Shown here in pieces: positions 13,201-63,854 of a stretch of DNA of 64,000 nt. The stretch's first letter is position 1. Each line of letters begins with the position of its first letter. The stretch spans positions 9,288,801 to 9,352,800 of the forward strand of contig NC_064044.1 in NCBI RefSeq assembly GCF_932526225.1, in the 5' to 3' direction. The stretch is from Nematostella vectensis. Its lineage: Eukaryota; Cnidaria; Anthozoa; Actiniaria; Edwardsiidae. The notes under the pieces were generated by a model, which was given only the letters and a program-made list of their open reading frames with translations, was not told the origin of the DNA and did no database searches. The translations under genes were made by a program, and so were the position numbers.

Positions 13201-13805
13201 TTGTTCGTGTAGTTCTGTCAGTACTTGCCTCCATTCTTTGTGAGAAGTTTCCAGACGAAGAGGCCGAGGCCATCCTCGATACATACAAAGATGATCTCCC
13301 CTCTCCGGAACTCTTGTACCAATAATTGGTCCGATTCAAGATAAGGTTATTGTAACACTAATAGCAAAACCTATAGTTAGTAACTTCATTGAAGATTTAT
13401 TTGTCCAATGTAATAAATAAACAAATTAATTGCAAGCTACAAAATTGGTTGTTTCAATAATATATAATATCTTATCATTATCTTCCTGTTGTATTTTTTT
13501 TTTCTAGATACGACGCGAAACAGTGCAATGACAGACCAAGTACCGCAGTCCAAGCTCTAAAGGAGTGTGATAGGGACATGTTCCCTAATATCTCCACGCT
13601 GCTACAGATCTGTTGCACTATACCAGCTACAAGCTGCGAGTGCGAGAAGCGCCAGTGCACTTCGACGCCTCCACACGTACAACAGATCGTGCATGGGGCT
13701 GTCGGCATTGGCCCCTTATCCATTGTCACTACGACACCGACGTCGACCTAGATCAAGTGATCGATCACTTTGCAAGAAAACACCCTAGAAGAATTGACCT
13801 TTGAA
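10285..13805 (+). pseudogene. Decayed ZMYM1/DUF4371-type hAT transposase gene
   Basis: Pieces of one protein occur in order on the plus strand but in changing frames. They are: a basic N-terminal segment near 10320-10440 ending at a donor-like GTAGGT; an acidic segment from about 11143; a TTF/zinc-finger-like piece ending 'SEDGAYCKFC' (about 11365-11465); a long block 11760-12205 with 'NVGNFVAALQMIANHDAVLD' and 'SFSIMADEVTSNNKEQLALC', typical of DUF4371; 'HCLNLVIAHSC' (about 12280); 'TSLTSFDFIVSFLVLYEFL' (about 12695); 'MADIVNTAPSMPRLVGRQ' (about 12975); 'CEKFPDEEAEAILDTYKDD' (about 13240); and the hAT C-terminal dimerisation piece (about 13505-13800) ending 'DVDLDQVIDHFARKHPRRID'. Frameshifts near 11755, 12195 and 13650 and several stops show it is dead. 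Intron-like gaps with splice consensus suggest the ancestor was spliced. No terminal inverted repeats were located. Confidence 0.8.
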
Positions 13806-13984
13806 CCCTGCTTGATTCATTTTGGGCAGAAATTAACAGAATCATATACACCAATAGCAGTCAAGGCCATGTGTATAGATATGTCAAAAATAAAAGAGAG
13901 CACATTTATCCGTCACGCAATAGATGTTTAAGTTCCCCAACCCCCCCCCCCCCCCCCCCCAAGAAAGATCCTGGGTACGGGCCT

Positions 13985-14560
13985 GGCAAATGGTAGTTTT
14001 AAAAGCAATGGCATCTTGTAGGTATGATTACCCCTAAGAGCAGGACCATAGTAGGGTGTGGGGCACTGGGGGCATGTGCCCCCTCCCAATATTTTAAAAA
14101 AATTATAAGGAAATTACCAGTAGGGGCGTGGCTGTGCCCCCCCCCCCCAATATTTTTGTAATGTTTCTGTATTGTGCCCCCCCCCCCCCCCCCCCAATAT
14201 TTTGATGCCTGCTACGGCCCTGAAGAGTATAGAATAACTAAACTAATCGCACAGGTTACTCGCATTTTCCTGCTTTCAATGAATTATTAGGATTCCCTTG
14301 GTATTTTTGGATAGCAACACTGCCATTTGCCATATGCGCTGACAACGTATTTCGAAATAGGTGTATAAAAAGTTAGACAAACTTTGAAGAAGGTTCCTTA
14401 AAAAAAATTGTATGTATTATTAAATTCTGATTGAAAGGGAATAGTGTATACATATAAAAAATGGTTACTCGAAAACCCGTCTTTTCGGCCACTCTCTTTT
14501 TGTCGGTCGCTGAATTTTGCTCCCGGATGAAATCCCGTCCTCAGTATTAATTACTTAAAT
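13985..14560 (+). repeat. Dispersed repeat with C-tract/AATATT units (family B, copy 1)
   Basis: It begins near 'cttgtaggtatgattacccc' and holds two or three 'gcccccccc..aatatttt' units, followed by 'tatagaataactaaactaat' and 'tcttttcggccactc'. A second direct copy lies at 15205-15800 and a partial inverted copy at 58055-58215. Only nonsense ORFs are present. Confidence 0.75.
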
Positions 14561-15204
14561 AGGCATCCGACTTGCGGGACAATGATGTATTGTTTCTGTT
14601 TTGAATACTCAGAACTTGGATCATGCATTCAAAAGAGAAGTGAGCTGCTTTAGTTATAGGATGAATTGAAATTCTTGTTATTCAAGCGGATTTAATTCCC
14701 CTACTGAGATTAACATATCATTTGTACAAAGTTTTATAGCTAGCCTACGAAACTAACGCGTCATACAAGTCGGATCGACGGGTTTCCAGGCCTAAAACTG
14801 AGGGATCGTGGTTCCCCCTTTACGACCCTGTTAGCGCAATTCGTCGTGTTGAAATGAATAATTTGGTTTTAAAACCTAGAGCATAGAGCAGATTTGCGGA
14901 TAGCTCCATCCCTGAAAACTAAAAAAATTCCTTTATCCTGCCCTCCTCTTGAAAAGAGTTTTTTTACGGACTGAAGTAAATCTGTCGGGGCAAAAACAAA
15001 TAGGCGAGGTGGCTATTAGCCTGAAAATCTTGGGCCCTAAATGTAGAGCCCCGAAAACAATAGCGCACGAAATAGAACAAGCTATGACGGTCCTCGAATA
15101 AGTCAAGATTTATAATTAAAAAAAATATTAGGAGATAACTAAAAAAGGGGGCGGAAATGCAAATCGAACGGGTAGTTTTTTTAAAAAGCGACAGTAACGG
15201 TAGT

Positions 15205-15800
15205 TTTGAAACCAATCGCATCTTATGATTACCCCTAAGAGCAGGACCATGTGCCCCCCCTCCCAATATTTTTAAAAATTCTAAGGAGATGACCAGTAGG
15301 GTCGTGGCTGTGCCCCCCCCCCCCCCCCCAATATTTTCGTAATGTTTCTGTATTGTGCCCCCCCCCCAATATTATCTTAATGTTTCTGTATTGTGCCCCC
15401 CCCAATATTTTCGTAATGTTTCTGTATTGTGCCCCCCCCACCAATACTTTGAAGATACGGCCTTGAAGAGTATAGAATAACTAAACTAATCGCACGAGTT
15501 ATTCACATTTTGAAGCAGTAAACTATAAGTCGCCCGAGTTATGCACATAACATGCTTTCATTGAAATATTAGTCCCTTGGCATTTTTTGATGGCAACACT
15601 GCATTTGCCATATATAAAATAATAAGAGTTAAACGAACTTTGAAGTAGGTTCCTTAAAAATTGTATGTATTATTCTGTTTGAAAATAAATGTTGTATGTT
15701 TATAAAAAGATTCCCCCGAAAACCCGCCTTCTCGGCCGCTCCCTTCTTGTCGGTCGCCGCCGTTCCTGCTCCCGGAAGAAATCCTGTCCCCAGTAGCTTC
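15205..15800 (+). repeat. Dispersed repeat (family B, copy 2)
   Basis: This direct copy of 13985-14560 has the C-tract/AATATT unit expanded to about four tandem copies ('cgtaatgtttctgtattgtg' between them). The downstream half, with 'tagaataactaaactaatcg' and 'ctcggccgctccc', is preserved. The two copies are about 1.2 kb apart. Confidence 0.75.
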
Positions 15801-15990
15801 TCTGATAAAAATCTGACCAACCCCAAAAGAACAAAAAAAAAGATTTTTTAGGCCATTGTAGTATCTCCACTTGACGTTTATTATCAGGTTTGGCTACAAA
15901 ATGGTACTTATAGATTTACAATATACCAGAGTGATCTAGAATGCATTTCTTATTCGCTTATGCTGTATAGTTTTGTCTACAAATATCTGG
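15785..15990 (-). repeat. Dispersed repeat (family A, inverted copy)
   Basis: It is the reverse complement of the family A order: 'ctgataaaaatctgaccaac', then 'acgtttattatcaggtttgg', 'ccagagtgatcta' and 'ttttgtctacaaat'. Its start overlaps the end of a family B copy, so the two may be parts of one larger composite repeat. Confidence 0.65.
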
Positions 15991-16004
15991 TCTATTGCAA
16001 GCCG

Positions 16005-16235
16005 GAAGTGTACTTCCCGCTGGTGTGGGGCGAACGCACCCCATGCAACCCCCATTGGGTACGGGCCTGAATAGGAAGACAATAACCAGGTTCCTTAGCC
16101 CTGTCTTATACGGTTACGCCACGCACAGTTCGCTGTGCCGTAGAAGTAAAAATATCGATGAGCATTCGGGAGCCTTCGGTCTCTTGGAAGCCTCCAATAC
16201 TGGCCTATAGCAGTGATGCAATCGTCATGCACGTG
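16005..16235 (+). repeat. Dispersed repeat (family E, copy 1)
   Basis: Blocks 'ccaggttccttagccctgtc', 'tcggtctcttggaagcctcc' and 'gatgcaatcgtcatgcacgt' recur in inverted order at 53600-53870, so this is an interspersed repeat of about 230 bp. No protein coding is evident. Confidence 0.65.
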
Positions 16236-17354
16236 TATATGCGCAAAAAATAACAAAAGTCACGTGAGTCGTCAGCTAAAGAGCTAGACTTGATGGAAAT
16301 GCCTGCTTCCTCCCCCTGAAAAGATCGAAATGTAAGCTGGGAAGGAAAAATACGAAAAAGGAAAACTATTTTTTAAGTCAAATTTGTGGTGTCTCAAAAA
16401 GCGCGACAAAAAGCTAGAATTTACTAGTTATCACACCCCCTGATACTTTAAAAGTTGGAAACGATTTTGTTTTCATACAAAATATCCTGAGAAAAGCGCA
16501 TTTCTAAATAAGGGCCCCGAATGGTCTTTGGCGAGCACTTGCGAGCACCACGGTTTTTTTATGCGAGACCGAATATTTTTGGTTTTTGAATAAATCGAGC
16601 ATTCGAGCACAACAAAAAATACAATGCGAGCACGGCGGAAATAATTGCGCGAGCATGCGACCATTAGCCGAAAACTGCGAGCACATCGAAATTTCGGGTG
16701 ATCATTCGGGGGCCCTCGTTATTTGGGATCCCTGTGGCTGGGATCATGTTGCTTTATGGAAATCTGCCCGAACTAAACTGGTTTTTATCATTTTAAAATA
16801 AGGAAATATTGTCCTGAAGAACAAACAAGAAAATGCATATACGCACACATACACAATGCAAGCTTTAAGTTAAACAAGGCTGTGGTGACTAAGCTGGCAG
16901 TTTCAAACTTACAGTCCCCAGTCCCCCTCTTTATCGAGGTTTATAGCAAGGGCGTAGCCCCCCTTCTAGCAGCCAAAAATGCAGTGAATGTATGAGACTA
17001 TAAGACATCTAAAATACAGGAGAAAATGTCTTTTGGGCCCCCTCCTGTTAAAAATCCTGGCTACGCCGCTGTTTAGTGCAACACTTTTAGCTGTTTTAGC
17101 CGAGGCGCCTATTCGGGGAAGGCGCTTATGGAAGTGTTTTTCAAGCCATATTTGGAAGGCGAATATACCATAGAACTCGAAATTTTTATCAAGTATTCTT
17201 TTCCTTATATAACCCCTTGGTTTATATTAGGCGTCAATTATTATGTCAACTCATATAGCTGACTTTGATTTGCTGCTTTAGTTATTTCAAAATAATCTTT
17301 AAAATAAGATTTTTCGTAATCCTAATTACACAGTTTCTATAGAGTGTATCGCAA

Positions 17355-17465
17355 AAAAAAAACTAATTACCTCCGGGAATCTGATCTTCTGGTTTCGGGG
17401 TATTCTAATGGGTCTTTTTCACGCTTAAGCCTCATTTGCAGCATGGTATTAATTTTCTCTTGTGT
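17355..17465 (+). repeat. Dispersed repeat (family C, copy 1)
   Basis: The segment with 'actaattacctcc', 'ttctggtttcggggtattct', 'aatgggtc' and 'attttctcttg' is repeated as a direct copy at 18735-18860, 1.38 kb downstream. Confidence 0.7.
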
Positions 17466-18734
17466 CGGGATGAAAGACATTATTAAGAGGTAGAAAAGAA
17501 AGATAGCGTTTTATTATGCAGCATCTCACTGTGCGTATGTTTGTCTATACAAGGTGGTTCTTCTATTGAACAGTCGAAGATAGAAGCCCGAAGCGAAGCA
17601 AACGTTTTCTGACTCTGTTTGATTATACAATGTAAATTCATAAGGTGAGCTTGCTCTAACATTTATTTACACAATGCCGGTGGTGAGGGATTGCAAAAAA
17701 GTAAGATTTTGATGAATGTAATGCATCGATTCTTTACTTTTTGTAAGTTATACGTAACACCTCCATCATATATGACATTCATACCCCCTACAAATGTCAC
17801 AAGAGAGGTTAACCTCTAGCCATTGTAAAGGTGGTATATTTTTTTTCGCAAACCATTAAACGTTTTGGATTAGAATTGGTAAACAAAATTGGAATTTGGA
17901 TTTCAAACATTATTCTTTCAAAATAATCATGTTTTGAAACTATAATTTTTTTACTTTTTTGCCGTTTTGGCAAGTGTGTGTCTTCTTCCCTTTTACACCT
18001 TCTTATTTCTTTTTTTCTTTTTTTCTTTTTCTGGTCGTGAATTAAAACAATTACTTTGGTTATCGTTTACTATATTTGTTTTTTACTTCAATAACATATG
18101 CGTATGCTAGATATTCTATTAACTCGTATCACCCAGCTAGAATTAACACCTTTACCTTGAGGTTTTCTTCAAAAGTGTAGTGATATTTTTAGTTTAAAAT
18201 TTTGAGATTTTATATTGTCGGCATCTTTAAGGTCAAAGAACGGATCCGCACTAATGATACCGCATCCTCGACTTCGATTATGCTGTTATTGAATATTTCC
18301 CTAGTTTTCATTATAGGAAATATGAATGAACAGACCGAAATTAAATTTAAAGAAAAATGCTTTATGAAAACAGGAAATGTTGTGTCATGCGAAGAATGAC
18401 GGCAACTAACTTTAAAGAAGAAGTAACAATAGCAGCGACAGTTTATCTTTTCAAGCTTTAGACGAACGAGGCTAGAATATCAGCCATTTCAGGAAGAGCG
18501 TCAGATCTCGAACGCCCATAGAACGCCTATAGAGCCTATAGAACGACTATACACCTATTTCAATGAAGGTTACCATATGAGAGTGGAAAACGTCAAATGC
18601 CTAAAACCACTGTTTAGGGAACACAATCTGGTATCTGTTTATGAGATTAAGTTAGGTTATGGTGATTTGGGTTTCCAGTAAGGCACACGTAGCGGATGCA
18701 GACGCGTACCCGGGATTGGGGGGTATTGGGAAAA

Positions 18735-18860
18735 ATCAATAACTAATTACCTCCCGGAATCTTATTTGATTTTCTGGTTTCGGGGTATTCTAATGGGTCC
18801 ATTCAGACTCTTTAGCCTTATTTGAAGCGTGTTGATAACAATTTTCTCTTGACAGACCAA
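18735..18860 (+). repeat. Dispersed repeat (family C, copy 2)
   Basis: This is the direct copy of 17355-17465, with the same blocks in the same order and a few small indels. It is non-coding. Confidence 0.7.
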
Positions 18861-20094
18861 AAACAGATACCCCTCCCTATTTTGATATTTTTTACAACCC
18901 GCCAATGTCAAACGCCGCTGCACCTTGTCAGCGTCTTAGTTAACAAACAGTGCTTTGCGGTCCCATCTCAAATCAATGGTTGCTGTGCTATTGCGAGCAC
19001 AAATTGATGATTGCTTGTATTTTATATAAAAAAATACAGCTATGAGCATATTGGGAGAGTTCCTTAGGACATCATGTAGTCTATTAGGGCATGATTAAGT
19101 GCTGTGCTTATGGATATTTGCAAGCAAAGGTGGATTCATGGTGATTTTTTTTTGTTTGGCTCTGCCTGGATGACAAAATGTTTTTCCAATAAATCACCAC
19201 AGCCTTCCTTTATGCTGTCTTTTCTGAAACCAAATTGATTCCAAAATTGTTTACACTGCTATTCTGGGTCTGTATGACATGGAATTGATTTGTTTGGCTT
19301 TGGAGTGAAAAAATCCGTCTGACTTTGGGGAGAGGTATATTGACTGGCCCTCCCCTCGTGAATTTTTCACCGGATCATCCAGAACGCTTTGCAATCCGTA
19401 ATAGCATCCAAGATGGTTTTACAAGCCTTCAAGGAGCGGACGTTGTGTTTTGAGGCCATGGAATTAATGGACCTGGATGATCAGAATAAAGGTATCTATT
19501 TGTTTCTTGAACTGTGTTTGCTGATCTCTCTCCCTTGAGTAGTATTTTGAGCGTTTTGTTGAGAGAGGTAATTCTGCTTTTCTTTCCTTGTTCGATTTGA
19601 AATTTGCCAAAGATCCGGAGCTACTATTTGGCTAAAGAGTAGTTGCCAACACCTTGGTTGGATGCATATCTGCAAGACCATTTATCCCTTAGACTGATGC
19701 CTGAGTATCTTCATCTTGTTGTGTTTATTTTGCATTTATGAATTTTTTTGGTTGTGGGTACTTCTCAAAGCCGGTACAGGCCGGTTAAGGGGTCAACGTG
19801 TTAATAAGAAATGACTCTTTTGGGAGCCAAGGGGGGGCACCCTACGCACCCTCCCCCCTGTGTACGCGCGTGGGATACACACATTTTTAATACAATTAGC
19901 CAACATGTTGGCCACATTGCGTTCCATTTTCAATTTTCTTAAAAAACTTTATTGAAGCCCGTGTATTTGATTACCGGAATATTTGATTACCTATTTAGGG
20001 TCAGACGCTTATTTCTCTCATTATGAGTAACATGGAAAGACTAAGACTTAAATAAACTAAATCAACTCAAATGATGTGTTCTTGCATTTTTGTG

Positions 20095-20390
20095 GGAGGG
20101 CGATTGCCTATGTCACCTATCAAACATATTCCCCACGGATAGTGTCCTTTGTATGCATTGCCTTATATGGGCATTGATGCCCATATTTAGAAGAGATAAA
20201 GTTTACCCGCTCCCTGATCTCCAGAAAACATGGGTGAAAAATGCTGATTCCTTTCAATTTGAGACTCGAGGCAAAAATGTGTCAAAAAAACTTTATCGCT
20301 TGGTCAAATCTTTATAAGTCTTGAAAAGCCCTTAGACCCAGGCCTCCAAGAGATTGGCCGAGCGAGATTTAAGGTCACCCAAATATTGAT
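20095..20390 (+). mobile_element. 3' fragment of a LINE (same family as 28416-29753)
   Basis: The sequence matches the reverse complement of about 28530-28815 almost throughout, with shared blocks such as 'atcaaacatattccccacgg', 'atgcccatatttagaagag' and 'cctccaagagattg'. In the fuller copy this is the region just after the RT-protein C-terminus plus 3' UTR. The match continues to about 20390, so the fragment ends at the first exon of the fibrinogen-domain gene. Confidence 0.75.
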
Positions 20391-20411
20391 ATGGTCCTTT
20401 CTCGAACAGTG

Positions 20412-22610
<2,199 letters not shown>

Positions 22611-22702
22611 CGCTCTCCTTCATGGCATGGCATTTATTTTAGATATTTTTTCGGGCTTTCAAGGTATGGGTAACATGGGGTAACAAAGTAGGTTCATAGC
22701 AC

Positions 22703-22880
22703 AATAAACTATCTTACATGATCTTTTCTAAGAAATTACAATTATCACCTATTTTAATTGAAATTCTTATTGTAGCCTTATTTGATTGGCTGCTCTCTAG
22801 ATTCTACAATCACAACCTTTTGAGATCCACATGCAAACTTAATGTGTACTAGACGGATGGGCAACCCTGTGCTTAATAAA
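22703..22880 (+). promoter_or_regulatory. Candidate polyadenylation signals of the fibrinogen-domain gene
   Basis: AATAAA occurs at 22703-22708 and again at 22875-22880, about 95 and 265 bp after the stop codon on the same strand. Either could direct 3' end formation. No transcript evidence is available. Confidence 0.5.
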
Positions 22881-23174
22881 GTCAAGTGCGAAAGTCAATG
22901 AGTCTTTGTCTCTAGTGGCGTTTTATAATATTCAAAAGGATCAAGTCAAGGGAAATCCTCGTATTACAACCTCTCTTGGTTAGTCAAACCTGGAATTATA
23001 TCCTGCTATAACAAAAATATGAGAGCTGTTTCTTGCTTCCACATTTGCCTTTAACGCACCATCTCATCACCCTTCCCCCCCCAAGCCCCCTTATCAATTA
23101 GTCCGCCCCATCTTATATGTAATGGATAGAAGACGTTCTCCCTATTTCTCGAGCCTGTTCTTCATGTTAAGCAG

Positions 23175-23645
23175 GCCAGCTCTCCCCTCCCCTCGTGTCA
23201 GACTACTTACCCCTCCCCCATGTGTTAGACTATACCTTCCCCCCCCTACATCCATGTTTTAAATTATACCTACCCCTCCCCTTCCTCCATGCTCTATACT
23301 ATACCTATCCCTCCCCTACCCCCAAGTATAAGACTATACTTTCCCCTCCCCTACCCTTATGTGTTAGACTATACTTACCCCTCCCCTACCCCAATGTTTT
23401 AAACTATCCTTACCCCTCCCCTACCGCCATGTGTTAGACTATACTTACCCCTTCCCTACCGCCATGTGTTAGACTATTCTTACCCCTACCCTACCCTAAT
23501 GTGCTAGACTAGATTTACACCTCCCCTACCCCCATGCCTAAAACTATTCTTACCCCTACCCTACCCCTGTGCCTTAAAGTATTCTTACTTCTTCCCTTCC
23601 TCAATGTTTTAGACTATCCTTACCCCTACCCTACCCTAGTGTTAG
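23175..23645 (+). repeat. About 35-bp C/T-rich minisatellite
   Basis: Roughly thirteen imperfect units of the type 'tgttagactatacttacccc' plus 'tcccctacccccatg'. The ORFs reading through it are low-complexity artefacts. It lies between the fibrinogen gene and the last exon of the minus-strand cholinesterase-like gene; the flanking 22881-23174 shows nothing coding. Confidence 0.9.
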
Positions 23646-23785
23646 ACTATGCCTATTATTACCGCTATAAAAACTGCCTATTCCTTCTCCATATGTTTGG
23701 CAGTTCATCCCTCCTTCCTATTACAGGTCCAAACACCCTTCGCCTTCCACCATAAAACGTTAGGCTAGACTGTCTTCCCTCCCCC

Positions 23786-51682
<27,897 letters not shown>

Positions 51683-53334
51683 CCTTTGATTGTCTTCCTG
51701 CTTTGATCTTTGCTGGAAAATCTGCGAACAAAGAAAAAATTCAGATTATCATTAGGGAGATTTACTGAAAATGCAAAAAGCTAAAAAGCTGCTTGCCTGC
51801 GTGTATTATCTCCCTTCGCTACTTGCCGTGGTGTCTGTATTTATATCGTCATCTTATCGACGTTACAAATCACTGGGAAAGCGAAGCATTGAGCCAAAAC
51901 ATGTCGCGCGACTCGTTCATCTGTGTCTCTGACAGGAGAATTTAACAAGGAGAAAACAATGTCATTAGGTTTTCCATTTCCGATAAGAATGCCTTCGAGA
52001 CACAATTATGTTTAATCACCAGTTGAAGCCGCTAGCGAGCAGACCTGAATAAGAAACGATATAATGCTAGATTAGAAATAAAATAGTGACAATGAGATTC
52101 ACATCCCACTTTGTAATCTGAATGGGGACTTCCGTAAACATGACGAAGGTGTTTGTGAATAGCTGAGTTTGAATTAATGTATGTTTAGCATACTCTGACA
52201 AAATTAATTTGCTCCTTTGCAAGTATCAGAAGTAGTACTTTTTTATGATTTTGGCATTGAGAAAAGAAACAGAGAAATTGGAAAGAATGACGAGAAGAGT
52301 TCCTATTGGAGCGCATTGATATCCAAATATAATGGAAAAATAAAACAATAGCTGAAGAGGACTTGGGGAAATACATATGTACATTTATTCGATTGCGTAA
52401 CTAGAATGTTCATGTTATCGCACGATCTCCAACGGGTGACTTTATATATTGTAGAAAGCTTTCTCTACCTAACCATTTTCCTATACGCATATAACTATCC
52501 CAAGTTAGGTTTCTTTCTCTCGATCGTTCTAGTTTTGTTTTAGACTTGAGTTCAATACTTATTATATAACTCTAATGGAAGCATTTGATACAACTATTGA
52601 CATAATCCCCAATAGTGTGTCAACAATGATTGGCGATTGTTTGCAAATCTCTTACTCTTAAATAAAAGCTTGCATAAAAACCTTTTAATCCATCCATACA
52701 ATGAAGAAATCTAATTACAAAAAGTCGCAAATTCAATCGCAATTCCCTGTAATACGAGTCGCCTGTCTTTGGCTCCTTCTAGTCTACTTGAGGCTAAAAT
52801 GCCCTAAAATGTCATTTAGCGTTTTACAGCTGTTTGCAGCTGTTACCGTGCAAACAGATACGAGTTGGGGTTATTAAGCAGTCTATTTTGCTATGTATAT
52901 ATACATACCTATTTCAAATAAACGTTGCACAGGAAAATGTGTTACCTTGCATTTAAAAATACAATTTTTTTTTATTGGAGAGTCCGTGTGATCTACTGTG
53001 AAACTGCGACAAATAAAGAGGGATGTTACGCCGCAGAATATATTATTACATTTTGCGTTGAAAAGTTATTACATTTTGCGTTAAGATTACATTTTGCGTT
53101 AGTTATTACATTTTGCAGCGTAAAAATCAGTCAAACATTTATATGGTGTCCATGTGAAGAGCCACACTAATTTTACAATATCACGACGATAATCCCGTGC
53201 AGATCTTACTGAATAAAAGCGAGCGCAACTGATTAAAGATTCATTATTTTATTACTTGTGTGTTGGTTCTCAAAAAAAAAAGAAACTTTCTTAATAGAAA
53301 AACATATATTTGGGCTGCAAATGAACAGCTTATA

Positions 53335-53450
53335 TCTCTCGCAGCCGTACTGGACTCGTCACGCTAGGCGGCGGAGCCACAGTTTTGGTGCTCAATTACT
53401 GGGGCTCCAGCGCCTCCCTAGCGTGGCGAGTACAGAACGGCTGCAAGAGA
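53335..53450. repeat. Long hairpin / fold-back element
   Basis: The arms 53335-53378 ('gcagccgtactggactcgtc' onward) and 53402-53450 are imperfect inverted repeats of about 44 bp with a loop of about 23 bp. It could be a tiny MITE or a transcribed hairpin; the sequence alone does not decide. Confidence 0.7.
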
Positions 53451-53599
53451 CCTATGAACAGCCATGATTACGGAGGTAATTTTTTTGAAGCAGAGAGTCG
53501 CGATCGCTCTGCCTCGCCTCGGTATCGAAACTTTCTGGTTTACGGGCCATTTTCGTTACACCTTTAATGTCATGGCATTGATTTAGACCTTCCCGTTAT

Positions 53600-53870
53600 C
53601 TTTCGCACAAAGCAAGTCATACAATACACGTACATGACGATTGCATCACTGATATAGGTCAGTCTTGGAGGCTTCCAAGAGACCGGAGACGCCCGGATAG
53701 ACCTCTATGTTTTTCCTGTTACGTAAGAGCGAGTTGTGTGAGGCCTAACCGAACAAAACAGGGCTAGGAACCTGGTTATTTCCTCCCCATTAATGCGCGG
53801 GTGCCTCAGGTTCTTTTGTATTGTACAGTTCGCTATAGCGGTGCTGGGGCCGAAATCTCATCCAGCTTAG
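53600..53870 (-). repeat. Dispersed repeat (family E, inverted copy)
   Basis: Reverse complement of the order at 16005-16235: 'acatgacgattgcatcactg', 'ggaggcttccaagagaccgg', 'acagggctaggaacctggtt'. Non-coding. Confidence 0.65.
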
Positions 53871-55099
53871 CCGTAAAGATTTATGCTGCCATACGGTGAT
53901 TCAGCGCACGTCTGGAAGTATGGTCTATTTTTTTCATCTAATCCCCTAAGCGATCAAGTTCGATTTAAAGGCTTATACATTTTTTCTCTCTTTTCTTTCT
54001 TTTTTAATTATTTCTATCATCATATCAGATTGAGTTGTATTTTTAAAATTGGACTTGGCACCAAAAATCTTGATATCAATAATCAGAGCCTTGTTTGACG
54101 TTTTATAGCCTGTCCATCTCTCGCCGCAAAGTCTCAACCGGAGCAGCTGAATTGCAGAAAAGGGGTTATGCGCGTCAAGCACGGATCATACGAATCAGAG
54201 GGCTATCGGGAGCGGTTCTTGCGAACACTAGAGGACATTCGAACGTCTCCGATTGAGAGATGGAGCAATTATCTTTTGTCATAATTTTTTTACCAGCCTT
54301 GTACCAGGCGTTCTTACCGGGTTTCCTGTGCTCGAAGATGAACCGTGAGGCAAGAATGAAGGCTGGGGCGAGCTATTGTCTCCTGTGACGTCACATTTCT
54401 TAACATCCGTCCACTAAAACCCCATTGAGACGCCTGGGACTTTGGATTTTTATATATTAGAGGATTGGTGGGGAGAATGCCTTTGCAATGAGCCCGAATT
54501 TACTTTTGGGGGGGAGGGGGGTCGTTTGTCAAAGGTAGCTCGTTCTAGCTAGCAGTTATACTCAACGTTCCTATATTAGAACGGACATTAAAGTCGGGGG
54601 TGGGGGAGGGTGGGGTTGGGGGGTGCGGAAGAACCCCCAACCACGGCTACGCTCGTTTTGTAGTTTCTCTGTTTGCCATTAGTTGCAAATAGTAACGGTG
54701 CTTCGCCGACCTCTTCACCTATTTTTTTTTTTTTTTTTTTTTTTATAAATGGCTCCTAAACTAGCAGGAAACGCAAAATATACAATTCAAGCACGGTTAA
54801 ATAAGGATGCGAGCATGCTAGACTTGGTCTTATTACTGCAAGCACATTCGACAAGCTAGCCTGCGTAGCCGCTACGCAGCTTTTAGATAGATAATCTAGG
54901 CTACCTCTGTTTGGATGGCCTGTGTTCTCAACAAAGCCCGCCAAAAAGTACCGTATGCATATTAAGATGACGTAAACGTATAAATAAACCATCTCATTGG
55001 TGCGTTCTCTATCTGTATCCTGGCTTCTGTATACATTTCCAAACGGTCTAAATTGTTGCCTACACAATACCGCAAATATCGAGGACAGCACAAAGGCGA

Positions 55100-55339
55100 T
55101 CACGGATCGAAATTTACGTCCTCAAACGCAGATTTAACAGACAACATACGTTCGGCTACGAACTGGCGGCGTTTTTTTACGTCTTTAAGTAAGTGCTTGG
55201 TGTCTATAACTTCTCGTCTTCTCGAGACGTAGTTAGGGAAGCCCATACCTCCTAGAGCGTGATCTATTGTTTTGGCGCCGCAGATCAAGCCGCATCGAGA
55301 CAAAACAACTGTCAAGTATTTCCAGCGAAGTTTAGCCAC
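55100..55339 (-). CDS. Unrecognised ORF or exon upstream of the plus-strand cholinesterase-like gene
   Basis: A 79-codon minus-strand frame with a normal-looking composition ('VLSRCGLICGAKTIDHALGG', 'FPNYVSRRREVIDTKHLLKD') and a stop at 55100. It has no in-frame ATG at its start: the frame stays open upstream to a TGA near 55393 without one. It would have to be a 3' exon, with an acceptor such as 'gggtttaag' before 55339, or be untranslated. Its 5' end lies only about 100 bp from the divergent gene start at 55441, so a shared promoter is possible. I do not recognise the family. It could be chance. Confidence 0.3.
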   Translation of the reverse strand: MAKLRWKYLTVVLSRCGLICGAKTIDHALGGMGFPNYVSRRREVIDTKHLLKDVKKRRQFVAERMLSVKSAFEDVNFDP

Positions 55340-55440
55340 CTTAAACCCGAGAAAAAGGCAAAGAACTGCCGAAAAGAAGTGATTTTGGATTCATAACTGG
55401 CGTTTATTATTGAAAGCAGTAATATTTACACAAGCGAAAA

Positions 55441-63854
<8,414 letters not shown>

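Larger units (their letters stand above)
16236..20090. other. Gene-poor region
   Basis: No exon with recognisable protein similarity is seen. It holds 'gcgagcac'-rich sequence (16530-16690), the two copies of repeat family C and AT-rich unique DNA. A 65-codon ORF at 18202-18399 has no family resemblance. Confidence 0.5.
51683..55099. other. Spacer between the two head-to-head cholinesterase-like genes
   Basis: No convincing exon. It holds a four-copy 'attacattttgcgtt' repeat (53041-53120), a long hairpin (53335-53450), an inverted family E repeat (53600-53870), G-rich tracts (54500-54640) and a T tract (54722-54744). The 5' ends and promoters of both flanking genes must lie at its edges, but no specific element can be named. 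Confidence 0.5.

Noticed and set aside
18202-18399. 65-codon ORF with a hydrophobic centre
   Set aside because: No recognisable family, no splice-consistent neighbours, gene-poor context; likely chance.
23195-23755. Pro/Leu-rich plus-strand ORFs
   Set aside because: They read through the 35-bp C/T-rich minisatellite.
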